Source: Mycobacterium sp. GA-2829 (lineage in GTDB: Bacteria; Actinomycetota; Actinomycetes; Mycobacteriales; Mycobacteriaceae). Taken from it: 37,325 nt of DNA. Shown here in pieces: positions 23,216-30,248 of this stretch. The stretch lies in NCBI RefSeq assembly GCF_001499965.1, contig NZ_LQIT01000049.1, positions 1-37,325 of the forward strand, read 5' to 3'. The notes below the pieces were generated by a model. That model worked only from the letters and a program-made list of their open reading frames with translations. It was not told the DNA's origin and made no database searches. Position numbers and translations under genes: made by a program. Position 1 is the stretch's first letter, and every line of letters begins with the position of its first letter.

Positions 23216-23614
23216 ATGAATTTCAGTGGTAATGCAGCTCGCCGGGGGATCGCCGGTGCGTTCGCCGGAGTCCTGTTCGGCGGAGTCGCGGCAGCAACCA
23301 TCGCGGCGCCGACGGCGTCGGCCGCGGTCGACTGCTCGGCCAGTGGGGTCGCCAACACGGTCAGCAGCGTGACCGGCTCGGCGCGCCAGTACCTCGACGC
23401 ACACCCGGGCGCCAACCAGGTGGTGACCGCGGCGATGCACCAGCCGCGTGCGCAGGCGGAGGCCGACATCCGCGGCTACTTCACCGCCAACTCCCAGGAG
23501 TACTACGAACTGCGCGGCATCCTCGCCCCGATCGGCGAGACGCAGCAGCAGTGCAACGTGACCGTGCTGACGCCGGAACTCGCGTCGGCCTACGACCAGT
23601 TCATGGCCGGCTGA
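23216..23614 (+). CDS. secreted haem-binding (MHB/haemophore-like) protein
   Basis: A 132-residue exported protein. A Sec signal peptide (positive n-region ARR, hydrophobic GAFAGVLFGGVAAATIAA) ends at A-S-A36, leaving a mature protein of about 96 residues with Cys40 and Cys113, which probably form a disulphide. The mature helices (ASGVANTVSSVTGSARQYLDAHPGANQVVTAAM..., ADIRGYFTANSQEYYELRGILAPI) match the mycobacterial haemophore family typified by Rv0203, which binds haem outside the cell. Haem binding here is by family. ATG 23216 has GAGGA 7 nt upstream; GTG 23210 is an in-frame alternative. A stem-loop at 23630 follows. An MmpS5/MmpL5 pair lies 1.2 kb downstream. Confidence 0.8.
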   Translation: MNFSGNAARRGIAGAFAGVLFGGVAAATIAAPTASAAVDCSASGVANTVSSVTGSARQYLDAHPGANQVVTAAMHQPRAQAEADIRGYFTANSQEYYELRGILAPIGETQQQCNVTVLTPELASAYDQFMAG

Positions 23615-23629
23615 CACAGCGCGGACCGA

Positions 23630-23668
23630 CGGCCCGTCATCGCGACCTCAGTGTCGCGGGGCGGGCCG
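23630..23668 (+). terminator. two-part stem-loop after the haemophore-like gene
   Basis: The outer stem CGGCCCG (23630-23636) pairs with CGGGCCG (23662-23668). The inner stem CGCGAC (23641-23646) pairs with GTCGCG (23653-23658). It starts 16 bp after the stop codon and lies before the SigF-type promoter of the next gene. No T-tract. Confidence 0.6.
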
Positions 23669-23685
23669 CCGTCGTCTCCGGAGTC

Positions 23686-23709
23686 GTTTGAGCGCGGACG
23701 GCACGGGTA
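23686..23709 (+). promoter_or_regulatory. SigF-type promoter (predicted)
   Basis: GTTT (23686-23689), 15 nt, then GGGTA (23705-23709), matching the mycobacterial SigF consensus GTTT-N15-17-GGGTA. The predicted start near 23716 leaves a short leader containing GAGGAG ahead of ATG 23750. It is sited just after the upstream terminator, as expected for a separate transcription unit. Confidence 0.55.
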
Positions 23710-23749
23710 ACAGACCTGCCAACAACCGCAGGACGAACGAGGAGATCCG

Positions 23750-24010
23750 ATGGGCGAGCGCGTGTCAGCCCCAGCCGACGCGACCACCGAGGCGATTGCC
23801 ACCACGGCGTTGTTCCTCAACTTCACCGCGGTCATCGCTCTGGCGGTATGCCTGGCCAGCGCCGGGACGTCCGACACCGTCGTCGCGGTCATCGCGGGCG
23901 CGATCGCCGTCCTGAGCTTCGGGGCCAGCCTGCTGTGCTTCAGCGCCCAGGCGCGCGAACGGCAGCGCCAGGAGATGGCCACCGCGGAGGTCGCGGCCGC
24001 CGTCAGCTGA
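23750..24010 (+). CDS. small two-helix membrane protein
   Basis: An 86-residue protein with two predicted transmembrane helices (about 17-40, TTALFLNFTAVIALAVCLASAG; about 45-67, VVAVIAGAIAVLSFGASLLCFSA) and a charged C-terminal tail (QARERQRQEM). The hairpin topology would leave both ends in the cytoplasm. GAGGAG precedes the ATG. A SigF-type promoter upstream suggests expression in stationary phase or stress. No family recognised. It converges with the secreted-protein gene at 24017, 6 bp apart. Confidence 0.7.
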   Translation: MGERVSAPADATTEAIATTALFLNFTAVIALAVCLASAGTSDTVVAVIAGAIAVLSFGASLLCFSAQARERQRQEMATAEVAAAVS

Positions 24011-24016
24011 GGTCGG

Positions 24017-24484
24017 TCAGGGCTTCGGGCCCTTCGCAGCGCCGAGCATCGGGGTCAGCTGTCCGAGTATTTCCAACGGTCCTGGCGGCGGAGGCGGTGG
24101 CGGGCACGCGGTTCCGCAGGCGCTGAGCGTCCACGTCTGGCACTCGTTCGTGGTGAAGGACGCGTCCGTCGCCTCGATCCGCACCGACGCCGGCTTCTTC
24201 GTCAGCGCGTTGTCGACGAGCTTGCCGTCGCCGCCGGTCCGCTTCCAGTAGCACGCCGAATCCGGAATCGGCCCGCTCGAGGTGTAGGTCCCGGGCAGGA
24301 TGTCGACGCCGATCTTGTAGGTGCCGTCCTTGTCGATCGTCGAGGCCGGAGCCGGCGCCGGCGCCGGGGAGGGCTCCGGTTCGGCACTCGCGATGCCGGC
24401 GCCCAGGAATCCCGCGGTCAGCACGGCCACGGCTGGAGTCACGGCGACCGAGGCGAGTCCCCCCGGGGGCCTGGTTACCTTCAT
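24017..24484 (-). CDS. secreted small protein with DGTYxVGxDIxPGTY-type domain
   Basis: A 155-residue exported protein. The signal peptide ends at A-S-A (about residue 33), then comes an EPEPSPAPAPAPAS spacer. A compact domain (about 50-120) of a kind common in actinobacterial secreted and lipoproteins follows: DGTYKIGVDILPGTYTSSG, a CYWKR segment, and a C-terminal TNECQTW. The two Cys of this domain probably pair, as may the two in ACGTACPPPP. A polyproline run and a hydrophobic tail end the protein. ATG 24484 is chosen because it begins the signal peptide. Its promoter region is shared with mmpS5-mmpL5 and includes the repeated GCTAAG motif. Function unknown; possibly envelope-associated. 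Confidence 0.75.
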   Translation of the reverse strand: MKVTRPPGGLASVAVTPAVAVLTAGFLGAGIASAEPEPSPAPAPAPASTIDKDGTYKIGVDILPGTYTSSGPIPDSACYWKRTGGDGKLVDNALTKKPASVRIEATDASFTTNECQTWTLSACGTACPPPPPPPGPLEILGQLTPMLGAAKGPKP

Positions 24485-24503
24485 GCGGGCGATCGTACCT
24501 CTA

Positions 24504-24515
24504 GCTAAGCTAAGC
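24504..24515. promoter_or_regulatory. tandem GCTAAG motif near start of secreted-protein gene
   Basis: GCTAAGCTAAGC: two overlapping copies of the hexamer that forms the palindrome at 24635-24648. It lies about 20 bp upstream of ATG 24484 and near a possible minus-strand -10 (TACGAT, about 24493-24498). This suggests one regulator acting on both divergent units. It resembles but does not fit the 19-bp IdeR iron box. Confidence 0.4.
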
Positions 24516-24627
24516 GTCACAGGGCTTCATTGCGGCCCGGGTCACGTCGGTGACGATGATGTGACGGGCATCTCTGCTGGTCCAAGCGTTGCTGCGCGGA
24601 GCGTTTAAATCATCTAAGGTTCCTGCT

Positions 24628-24648
24628 TATACTGGCTAAGTTCTTAGC
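24628..24648 (+). promoter_or_regulatory. mmpS5-mmpL5 promoter -10 with overlapping palindromic operator
   Basis: TATACT (24628-24633) is a good SigA -10 hexamer without a clear -35. Immediately downstream, GCTAAG-TT-CTTAGC (24635-24648) is a perfect inverted repeat spanning the predicted start site near 24640. A repressor bound there would block transcription. The half-site GCTAAG is repeated at 24504-24515 near the divergent gene. Confidence 0.5.
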
Positions 24649-24668
24649 GAGGGCGAGGAGGAACCGGC

Positions 24669-24818
24669 GTGCACACAGTGGCCTTGAGCTGCGGTGATGC
24701 GTCTTCCGCCACGGCTTCGCTGGTGCGCGGAGCGGAAAGTGGGTTCACGCCCGCCCGTTCTGTAAGAGAGGATACGGCCGGTTCGAGCGGCACGGCCGTG
24801 TTCCGTGTAGCCGGTTGA
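24669..24818 (+). CDS. possible 49-codon upstream ORF in the mmpS5 leader
   Basis: A GTG start preceded by a full AGGAGG Shine-Dalgarno (24656-24661) at 7-nt spacing opens a 49-residue frame rich in Ala, Ser, Gly and Thr (begins MHTVALSCGDASS, ends FRVAG). It stops 38 bp before mmpS5. The ribosome site is stronger than that of mmpS5 itself. The peptide has no signal sequence or known motif. It may be a translated regulatory leader peptide or a true small protein, but coding is unproven. Confidence 0.4.
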   Translation: MHTVALSCGDASSATASLVRGAESGFTPARSVREDTAGSSGTAVFRVAG

Positions 24819-24856
24819 CCGAGACGACGAGCCAGCGACTGTCGGGGATATAGCAC

Positions 24857-25285
24857 ATGTTGAGTGTCGCCAAAAAGGCGTGGATACCACTGTTGATCGT
24901 GGTCGTGGTGTTGGTCGCGGGGTTCACCGTGCATCGCATCCGCGGGTTCTTCGGATCTGACGGAATCACCGTGACGCCCAGGGTCTTCGCCGACGATCCG
25001 GAACCGTTCGACCCCAAGGTGGTTCGGTACGAGGTCAGCGGTAACGGCAGCTACGCCAACATCAACTACCTCGACCTCGATTCCAAGCCGCAGCGCCTCG
25101 ACCAGACGGCCATTCCCTGGGGGATCACCCTCGAGACGACGGAGGCGTCCGCCGCCCCGAACCTCGTCGCCCAGGGCGACGGCGATTCGATCACCTGCCG
25201 GATCATCGTCGACGACGAAGTGAAAGACGAGAGGACCGCGACCGGCGTGAACGCCCTGACCTACTGCTTCGTGAAGTCCGCATGA
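24857..25285 (+). CDS. mmpS5: MmpS5-type membrane accessory protein
   Basis: A 142-residue MmpS protein. One N-terminal transmembrane helix (about 9-27, AWIPLLIVVVVLVAGFTVH) is followed by a periplasmic beta-sandwich with the family blocks VFADDPEPFDPKVVRYEVSG, NINYLDLDSKPQR and the C-terminal KDERTATGVNALTYCFVKSA. Two Cys (about 114 and 137) probably form a disulphide. MmpS4/5 pair with MmpL4/5 for siderophore export and, for MmpS5-L5, drug efflux. Closest by recollection to MmpS5. Its stop overlaps the mmpL start (ATGA). It has a long 217-nt leader. Unlike the M. tuberculosis locus there is no divergent MarR-type mmpR5 regulator; the divergent gene encodes a secreted protein. Confidence 0.9.
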   Translation: MLSVAKKAWIPLLIVVVVLVAGFTVHRIRGFFGSDGITVTPRVFADDPEPFDPKVVRYEVSGNGSYANINYLDLDSKPQRLDQTAIPWGITLETTEASAAPNLVAQGDGDSITCRIIVDDEVKDERTATGVNALTYCFVKSA

Positions 25286-28185
25286 GCGCGCCGACGACCG
25301 ACGCGCCCAGCGACGCGTTTCCCCCGCCCAAACCGCACAACCGGTCCTTCATCCCCAGGACGATCCGCGCGCTCGCCGTGCCGATCATCCTGGTCTGGAT
25401 CGCGATCATCGCGGTCCTGAACGTCATCGTCCCGCAGCTCGAAGAGGTCGGGCAGATGCGTGCGGTGTCGATGAGCCCCGACGACGCGCCCGCGATGATC
25501 TCGATGCAACGCGTCGGCGAGGTCTTCGAAGAGGGCGACTCCGACAGCAACGTGATGATCGTGCTGGAGGGCGAAGAGCCGCTCGGTGACGCCGCGCACG
25601 CCTTCTACGACGACATGATCGACAAGCTGGAAGCCGACCCGAAGCACGTCCAGTCGGTGCAGGACTTCTGGAGCGATCCGATGACCGCATCGGGCTCCCA
25701 GAGCAACGACGGCAAGGCCGCCTACGTCCAGGTCAAGCTGGCCGGTAACCAGGGCGAGGCGCTGGCCAACGAGTCGGTGGAAGCCGTCCAGCAGATCATC
25801 GACAGCCTCGAGCCGCCTCCTGGCGTCAAGACCTTCGTGACCGGACCGGCGGCGCTGGCCGCCGATCAGCACATCGCCGGCGACCGCAGTATGCGGATGA
25901 TCGAGATGGTCACGTTCACGGTGATCATCGTCATGCTGCTGCTCGTCTACCGCTCGATCGTCACCGTGGTGCTGATGCTCGTCACCGTCGTGCTGTCGCT
26001 GGCCGCGGCCCGCGGTGTGGTGTCGTTCCTCGGCTACTACGAGATCATCGGGCTGTCCACGTTCGCGACGAACCTGCTGGTGACGTTGGCGATCGCGGCG
26101 GCCACCGACTACGCGATCTTCCTGATCGGCCGATACCAGGAAGCGCGAAGTCTGGGCGAGGACAAAGAGACTGCCTACTACACGATGTTCCACGGCACCG
26201 CGCACGTCGTCGTCGGTTCCGGTCTGACCATTGCCGGCGCCACGTTCTGCCTCAGCTTCACCCGACTGCCGTACTTCCAGACGCTCGGTGTCCCCCTGGC
26301 CATCGGCATGGTCGTCGTGGTGCTCACCTCGCTCACCCTGGGTGCGGCGATGATCACCGTCGCCAGCAAATTCGGTCTGCTCGAACCCAAGCGGGCGATG
26401 CGTGTGCGGGGTTGGCGCAAGATCGGTGCCGCGACCGTGCGCTGGCCCGGACCGATCCTCATCGCCACCATCGCGCTCTCGCTGATCGGCCTGCTGACGC
26501 TGCCCGGGTACCGGACGAACTACAACGACCGCAACTACCTGCCCGCGGATCTGCCGGCCAACGAGGGTTATGCGGCGGCGGACCGGCACTTCTCCAACGC
26601 CCGGTTGAACCCGGAACTGCTGATGATCGAGACCGACCACGATCTGCGGAACTCCGCGGACTTCCTGGTGATCAACAAGATCTCGAAGGCGATCTTCCAG
26701 GTCGAGGGCATCTCGCGGGTGCAGTCCATCACCCGGCCGGACGGTAAGCCCATCTCGAACACGTCGATCCCGTTCATGATCGGCATGCAGGGCACTCAGC
26801 AGAAGCTGACCGAGAAGTACAACGAGGACCTCACGGCCCAGATGCTCAAACAGGCCGATGACATGCAGACCACCATCGACAACATGACGGAGATGCAGGC
26901 CATCACCGTCCAGATGGCGGGGGTGACCCATGACATGGTCACCAAGATGAAGGATATGACCGTCGACGTCGAGGAATTGCGCGATCACATCGCCAATTTC
27001 GACGACTTCTTCCGACCGATCCGCAACTACTTCTACTGGGAACCCCACTGCTACGACATCCCGGTCTGCTTCGCGATCCGGTCGGTGTTCGACACCCTCG
27101 ACGGCATCAACGTGATGACCGACGACATCAAGGCGATCATCCCCGACATGGAACGGCTCGACGCGTTGATGCCGCAGATGGTCGCGCTGATGCCGAAGAT
27201 GCTCGAGACGATGAAGACCATGAAGGTCATGATGCTGAACATGCATTCCACCCAGAAGGGGATGCAGGATCAGATGACCGCAATGCAGGGCGATACGACC
27301 GTCATGGGCGAGGCCTTCGACGCGTCGATGAACGACGACTCGTTCTACCTGCCGCCCGAGGTCTTCGACAACGCCGACTTCAAACGCGGTATGGAGCAGT
27401 TCATCTCGCCCGACGGCAAGTCGGTGCGGTTCATCATCAGCCATGACGGTGATCCGCTGACCCCGGAGGGCATCGCCAAGATCGACAAGATCGAGACGGC
27501 GGCCAAGGAGGCGGTCAAGGGCACGCCACTGGAAGGGTCGACGATCTACCTCGGTGGTAGCGCGGCCATGTTCAAGGACATGAACGACGGCAACACCTAC
27601 GACCTGCTGATCGCTGCAATCGCCTCGCTCGCACTGATTTTCATCATCATGCTGCTGATCACGCGAAGCGTGGTGGCGTCGGCGGTGATCGTCGGCACGG
27701 TGGTGCTGTCGCTGGGCGCGTCGTTCGGTCTGTCAGTGCTGATCTGGCAGCACATCATCGGTATCGAGTTGCACTGGATGGTGATGGCGATGTCGGTCAT
27801 CATCCTGTTGGCGGTCGGTGCGGACTACAACCTGCTGCTGGTCTCCCGGCTCAAGGAGGAAATCCACGCGGGCCTGCGGACCGGCATCATCCGCGCGATG
27901 GGCGGCAGCGGCTCGGTCGTGACCGCGGCCGGTCTGGTGTTCGCGTTCACGATGATCTCGATGGCGGTCAGTGAGCTGACAGTGATCGCCCAGGTGGGCA
28001 CGACCATCGGTCTGGGTCTGCTGTTCGACACCCTGGTGATCCGCGCGTTCATGACGCCGGCGATCGCGGCGCTGCTCGGCAAGTGGTTCTGGTGGCCGCA
28101 GCGCGTGCGCAACCAGCCGGTGCCGTCGCCGTGGCCGTCGGTCGGTCCGCCGCCGCCCCCGCGGGAACCCGTCCCGGCACCGTGA
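25282..28185 (+). CDS. mmpL5: MmpL5-type RND transporter
   Basis: A 967-residue RND-superfamily exporter, the usual MmpL5 length. Two transmembrane bundles carry the proton-relay Asp-Tyr pairs AATDYAIFLIGRY (about residue 275) and GADYNLLLVSRLKEE (about 850). A long Met-rich helical insertion in the second periplasmic loop (about 510-690) forms the coiled-coil hairpin characteristic of MmpL4/5, with a Cys pair CYDIPVC at its base. The N-terminus is soluble (about 33 residues) and the C-terminus ends in a Pro-rich tail. The sequence tracks M. tuberculosis MmpL5 (GYRTNYNDRNYLPADLPANEG). Expected functions are export of carboxymycobactin or mycobactin and efflux of lipophilic drugs, with MmpS5. 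The strong terminator at 28193-28230 ends the operon. Confidence 0.93.
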   Translation: MSAPTTDAPSDAFPPPKPHNRSFIPRTIRALAVPIILVWIAIIAVLNVIVPQLEEVGQMRAVSMSPDDAPAMISMQRVGEVFEEGDSDSNVMIVLEGEEPLGDAAHAFYDDMIDKLEADPKHVQSVQDFWSDPMTASGSQSNDGKAAYVQVKLAGNQGEALANESVEAVQQIIDSLEPPPGVKTFVTGPAALAADQHIAGDRSMRMIEMVTFTVIIVMLLLVYRSIVTVVLMLVTVVLSLAAARGVVSFLGYYEIIGLSTFATNLLVTLAIAAATDYAIFLIGRYQEARSLGEDKETAYYTMFHGTAHVVVGSGLTIAGATFCLSFTRLPYFQTLGVPLAIGMVVVVLTSLTLGAAMITVASKFGLLEPKRAMRVRGWRKIGAATVRWPGPILIATIALSLIGLLTLPGYRTNYNDRNYLPADLPANEGYAAADRHFSNARLNPELLMIETDHDLRNSADFLVINKISKAIFQVEGISRVQSITRPDGKPISNTSIPFMIGMQGTQQKLTEKYNEDLTAQMLKQADDMQTTIDNMTEMQAITVQMAGVTHDMVTKMKDMTVDVEELRDHIANFDDFFRPIRNYFYWEPHCYDIPVCFAIRSVFDTLDGINVMTDDIKAIIPDMERLDALMPQMVALMPKMLETMKTMKVMMLNMHSTQKGMQDQMTAMQGDTTVMGEAFDASMNDDSFYLPPEVFDNADFKRGMEQFISPDGKSVRFIISHDGDPLTPEGIAKIDKIETAAKEAVKGTPLEGSTIYLGGSAAMFKDMNDGNTYDLLIAAIASLALIFIIMLLITRSVVASAVIVGTVVLSLGASFGLSVLIWQHIIGIELHWMVMAMSVIILLAVGADYNLLLVSRLKEEIHAGLRTGIIRAMGGSGSVVTAAGLVFAFTMISMAVSELTVIAQVGTTIGLGLLFDTLVIRAFMTPAIAALLGKWFWWPQRVRNQPVPSPWPSVGPPPPPREPVPAP

Positions 28186-28192
28186 GCCAGTG

Positions 28193-28230
28193 AAAGTCGG
28201 CGCGCTACGCGAGTAGCGCGCCGACTTTTT
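28193..28230. terminator. strong intrinsic terminator (bidirectional)
   Basis: A 15-bp perfect stem, AAAGTCGGCGCGCTA (28193-28207) with TAGCGCGCCGACTTT (28214-28228), loop CGCGAG, then T-tract to 28230. It ends mmpL5. The left arm contains the stop codon of the convergent SGNH hydrolase (28205-28207) and the remainder encodes that protein's last residues, so the terminator is partly inside a coding sequence. Confidence 0.92.
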
Positions 28231-28861
28231 GCGCCAGGGCCACCCCGAGGTCGCGGTTGTTCTGCTCGGTGAAATGGATGCCGTCGACGCCGTCGGTGCT
28301 GATGACCGAACCCGCGTCGAAGAAGTCGACCTTCATGTGCGAGGCCAGCGCCGAATAGGCGGTCGCCAGCGCGTCGGTCTTCTCCTGCCCGCCGGCGAAG
28401 ATCAGGTCGAACCACGGGTGCGGGATCGTCGCCAGCGGCGGCGGGGAGACGACGAGGACGCGCGGCGCCGGGTACACGGTGCCCACCCCGCCGGCCGCGG
28501 TGAGCACGTGGTTGATCAGGATGCCCATGCCCATCGCGATGTCGAGCGGCTCGCGGTGGAAGTACGCCTTCGTGTCGTTGGTGCCGAGCATCAGGATGAC
28601 GAGGTCGAGGGGGAGGTGGCTGGCCAGGCAGGCCGGCAGATAGGCCGCACCGTTGAGGCGCGGGTCGCTGGGATCGTCGGCGTTGGTGGTGCGTGCGCTG
28701 AGGCCCTCTTCGATGACGGTGTAGTCGGCGCCGAGCTCGTCGGCCAGCACTCCGGTCCAGCGCACGTCGCGCGGATAGCGCTCGGTGGGGACACCGTCCT
28801 CGACGGGCACCCAGCCCCACGTCAGCGAGTCGCCGAAGCACAGAACACGTTTCGCAGCCAT
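28205..28861 (-). CDS. SGNH/GDSL hydrolase, MsAcT-like arylesterase/acyltransferase
   Basis: A 218-residue cytosolic SGNH hydrolase. Block I GDSLTWGW has the nucleophile Ser12. The oxyanion residues come from blocks II and III (GLSARTTN; LGTNDTKAYF). Block V DGVDGIHFT gives Asp193 and His196. The sequence closely follows M. smegmatis MsAcT (catalytic Ser11/Asp192/His195), with one extra N-terminal residue. MsAcT is an octamer that favours acyl transfer to alcohols even in water because its active site is a narrow hydrophobic channel. Whether this protein does the same is inferred from similarity. ATG 28861 begins right at the conserved strand. Convergent with mmpL5, divergent from the dehydrogenase at 28947 (85 bp). 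Confidence 0.9.
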   Translation of the reverse strand: MAAKRVLCFGDSLTWGWVPVEDGVPTERYPRDVRWTGVLADELGADYTVIEEGLSARTTNADDPSDPRLNGAAYLPACLASHLPLDLVILMLGTNDTKAYFHREPLDIAMGMGILINHVLTAAGGVGTVYPAPRVLVVSPPPLATIPHPWFDLIFAGGQEKTDALATAYSALASHMKVDFFDAGSVISTDGVDGIHFTEQNNRDLGVALAQKVGALLA

Positions 28862-28946
28862 GCCTCACCGTAGCCCGGTGATGGTGCACCGGACGGTGAT
28901 TCCCGTTCGGGTTACCCTCGAGGAGTCGACGAGAGGGGCATGGCCC

Positions 28947-29783
28947 ATGGCCGGAAGAACGATCGTCATCACCGGTGCCAGCGACGGTGTGGGTGCCGCG
29001 GCGGCGAAGCGGCTGACCCGCAGCGGTGAACGCGTCGTGGTGGTGGGGCGCTCACCGCAGAAGACCGCGGCCGTCGCCGAACCGCTGGGTGCGGATTCGT
29101 ACGTCGCCGACTTCGCCGATCTGGCGCAGGTGCGGGAGCTCGCGGCGCGACTGCTCGAGAAGTACCCACGCATCGATGTGCTGGCCAACAACGCCGGCGG
29201 CATGATGAACAGCCGCGAGACCACCGTCGACGGCTTCGAGAAGACCTTCCAGGTCAACCACCTGGCGCCGCTGCTGCTGACCACGTTGCTGCTCGACCGG
29301 CTGGTCGAGAGCCGGGCCTCGGTGCTCAACACCTCGAGTATGGCCAACAAATTCGCGCGCGTGGACTTCGACGATCTCGACGCGGTGCAGAACCAGAACG
29401 GATCGGTGGCCTATGGGTCGTCGAAGCTGGCCAACATCCTGTTCACCAAGGAACTGCACCGCCGCTACCACCGGGCCGGAATCTCCACGGCCGCATTCCA
29501 TCCCGGACCAGTGGCGTCGAACTTCAGCGCCGAGGTGCGCAATCCGCTGTTCGGGGTGCTCTACCGCACCCCGCTGCGGCACGTCGTGCTGATCGGGACC
29601 GAGCAGGGCAGCGACGAACTGGTGTGGCTGGCCTCGTCCGAGCCGGGGGTGGACTGGCAGTCGGGGCAGTACTACGTCAAGCACAAGGTGGCGCGGGCCA
29701 ACAAGATCGCCGACGACGCGAAGGTCGCCGAGCGGCTGTGGGACCGCAGCCTCGAACTGCTGGGTGCGAAGGTGGTGTCATGA
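28947..29783 (+). CDS. short-chain dehydrogenase/reductase (SDR)
   Basis: A 278-residue SDR. It has the cofactor motif TGASDGVG (about residues 9-16), the structural NNAGG motif (near 85), a Ser in LNTSSMANK and the catalytic Y-x-x-x-K as YGSSK (about 150-154). Length and the extended substrate loop are like the retinol-dehydrogenase/WW-oxidoreductase group of classical SDRs; an Arg pair after strand 2 (VVGRSPQK) suggests NADP(H). The substrate is unknown. ATG 28947 has GAGAGGGG about 8 nt upstream; the ATG at 28940 is out of frame. Overlaps the SRPBCC gene by ATGA. Confidence 0.87.
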   Translation: MAGRTIVITGASDGVGAAAAKRLTRSGERVVVVGRSPQKTAAVAEPLGADSYVADFADLAQVRELAARLLEKYPRIDVLANNAGGMMNSRETTVDGFEKTFQVNHLAPLLLTTLLLDRLVESRASVLNTSSMANKFARVDFDDLDAVQNQNGSVAYGSSKLANILFTKELHRRYHRAGISTAAFHPGPVASNFSAEVRNPLFGVLYRTPLRHVVLIGTEQGSDELVWLASSEPGVDWQSGQYYVKHKVARANKIADDAKVAERLWDRSLELLGAKVVS

Positions 29784-30247
29784 CGGTTTCGGTGGTGGAC
29801 AACGGGCCGGGGCAGGTGAGCAGGGCCGTCGAGGTCTCCGCGCCCGTGGCGGAGGTGTTCGCGTTGGTCGCCGATCCGCGGCGGCACCACGAGTTCGACG
29901 GATCGGGCACGGTGGGATCCAACATCGACGCACCGACGAAACTGGTTGCAGGGTCGCGGTTCTCGACGAAGATGCGGATGTACGGGGTGCCGTACCGGAT
30001 CACCAGTACGATCACCGCGCTCAACCCGGACCGCCTGGTCGAGTGGCGGCACCCGTTCGGCCACCACTGGCGGTTCGAGTTAGAGGAGTTGTCGCCGACG
30101 CGCACGCGGGTGATCGAGACCTTCGACTACCGCGACACCGGGGCGCTCAAGGACCGGGTGCGCTACTACGAGCGGACCGGCTTCGCCAAGCGCAATGCGG
30201 CGGGTATCGAGGAGACGTTGCGACGGCTGCAGGACCGGTTCGCCTGA
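29780..30247 (+). CDS. SRPBCC (START-like) family protein
   Basis: A 155-residue helix-grip protein of the polyketide cyclase/Aha1-like SRPBCC superfamily. It opens with SRAVEVSAPVAEVFALVADPRRHHEFDGSGTVG, the family's standard first strand and helix. It then has a beta-sheet (YRITSTITALNPDRLVEWRHPF, WRFELEELSPTRTRVIETFDY) and closes with a long helix (NAAGIEETLRRLQDRFA). These proteins hold hydrophobic ligands in a central cavity and are sometimes enzymes. It is translationally coupled to the upstream SDR (ATGA), so it probably handles the same substrate. Its stop meets the convergent TetR gene, 1 bp apart. Confidence 0.85.
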   Translation: MTVSVVDNGPGQVSRAVEVSAPVAEVFALVADPRRHHEFDGSGTVGSNIDAPTKLVAGSRFSTKMRMYGVPYRITSTITALNPDRLVEWRHPFGHHWRFELEELSPTRTRVIETFDYRDTGALKDRVRYYERTGFAKRNAAGIEETLRRLQDRFA

Positions 30248-30248
30248 G

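Noticed and set aside
24501..24520. IdeR iron box
   Set aside because: TTAGCTTAG on the minus strand fits one half of the 19-bp iron box, but the other half and the spacing do not.
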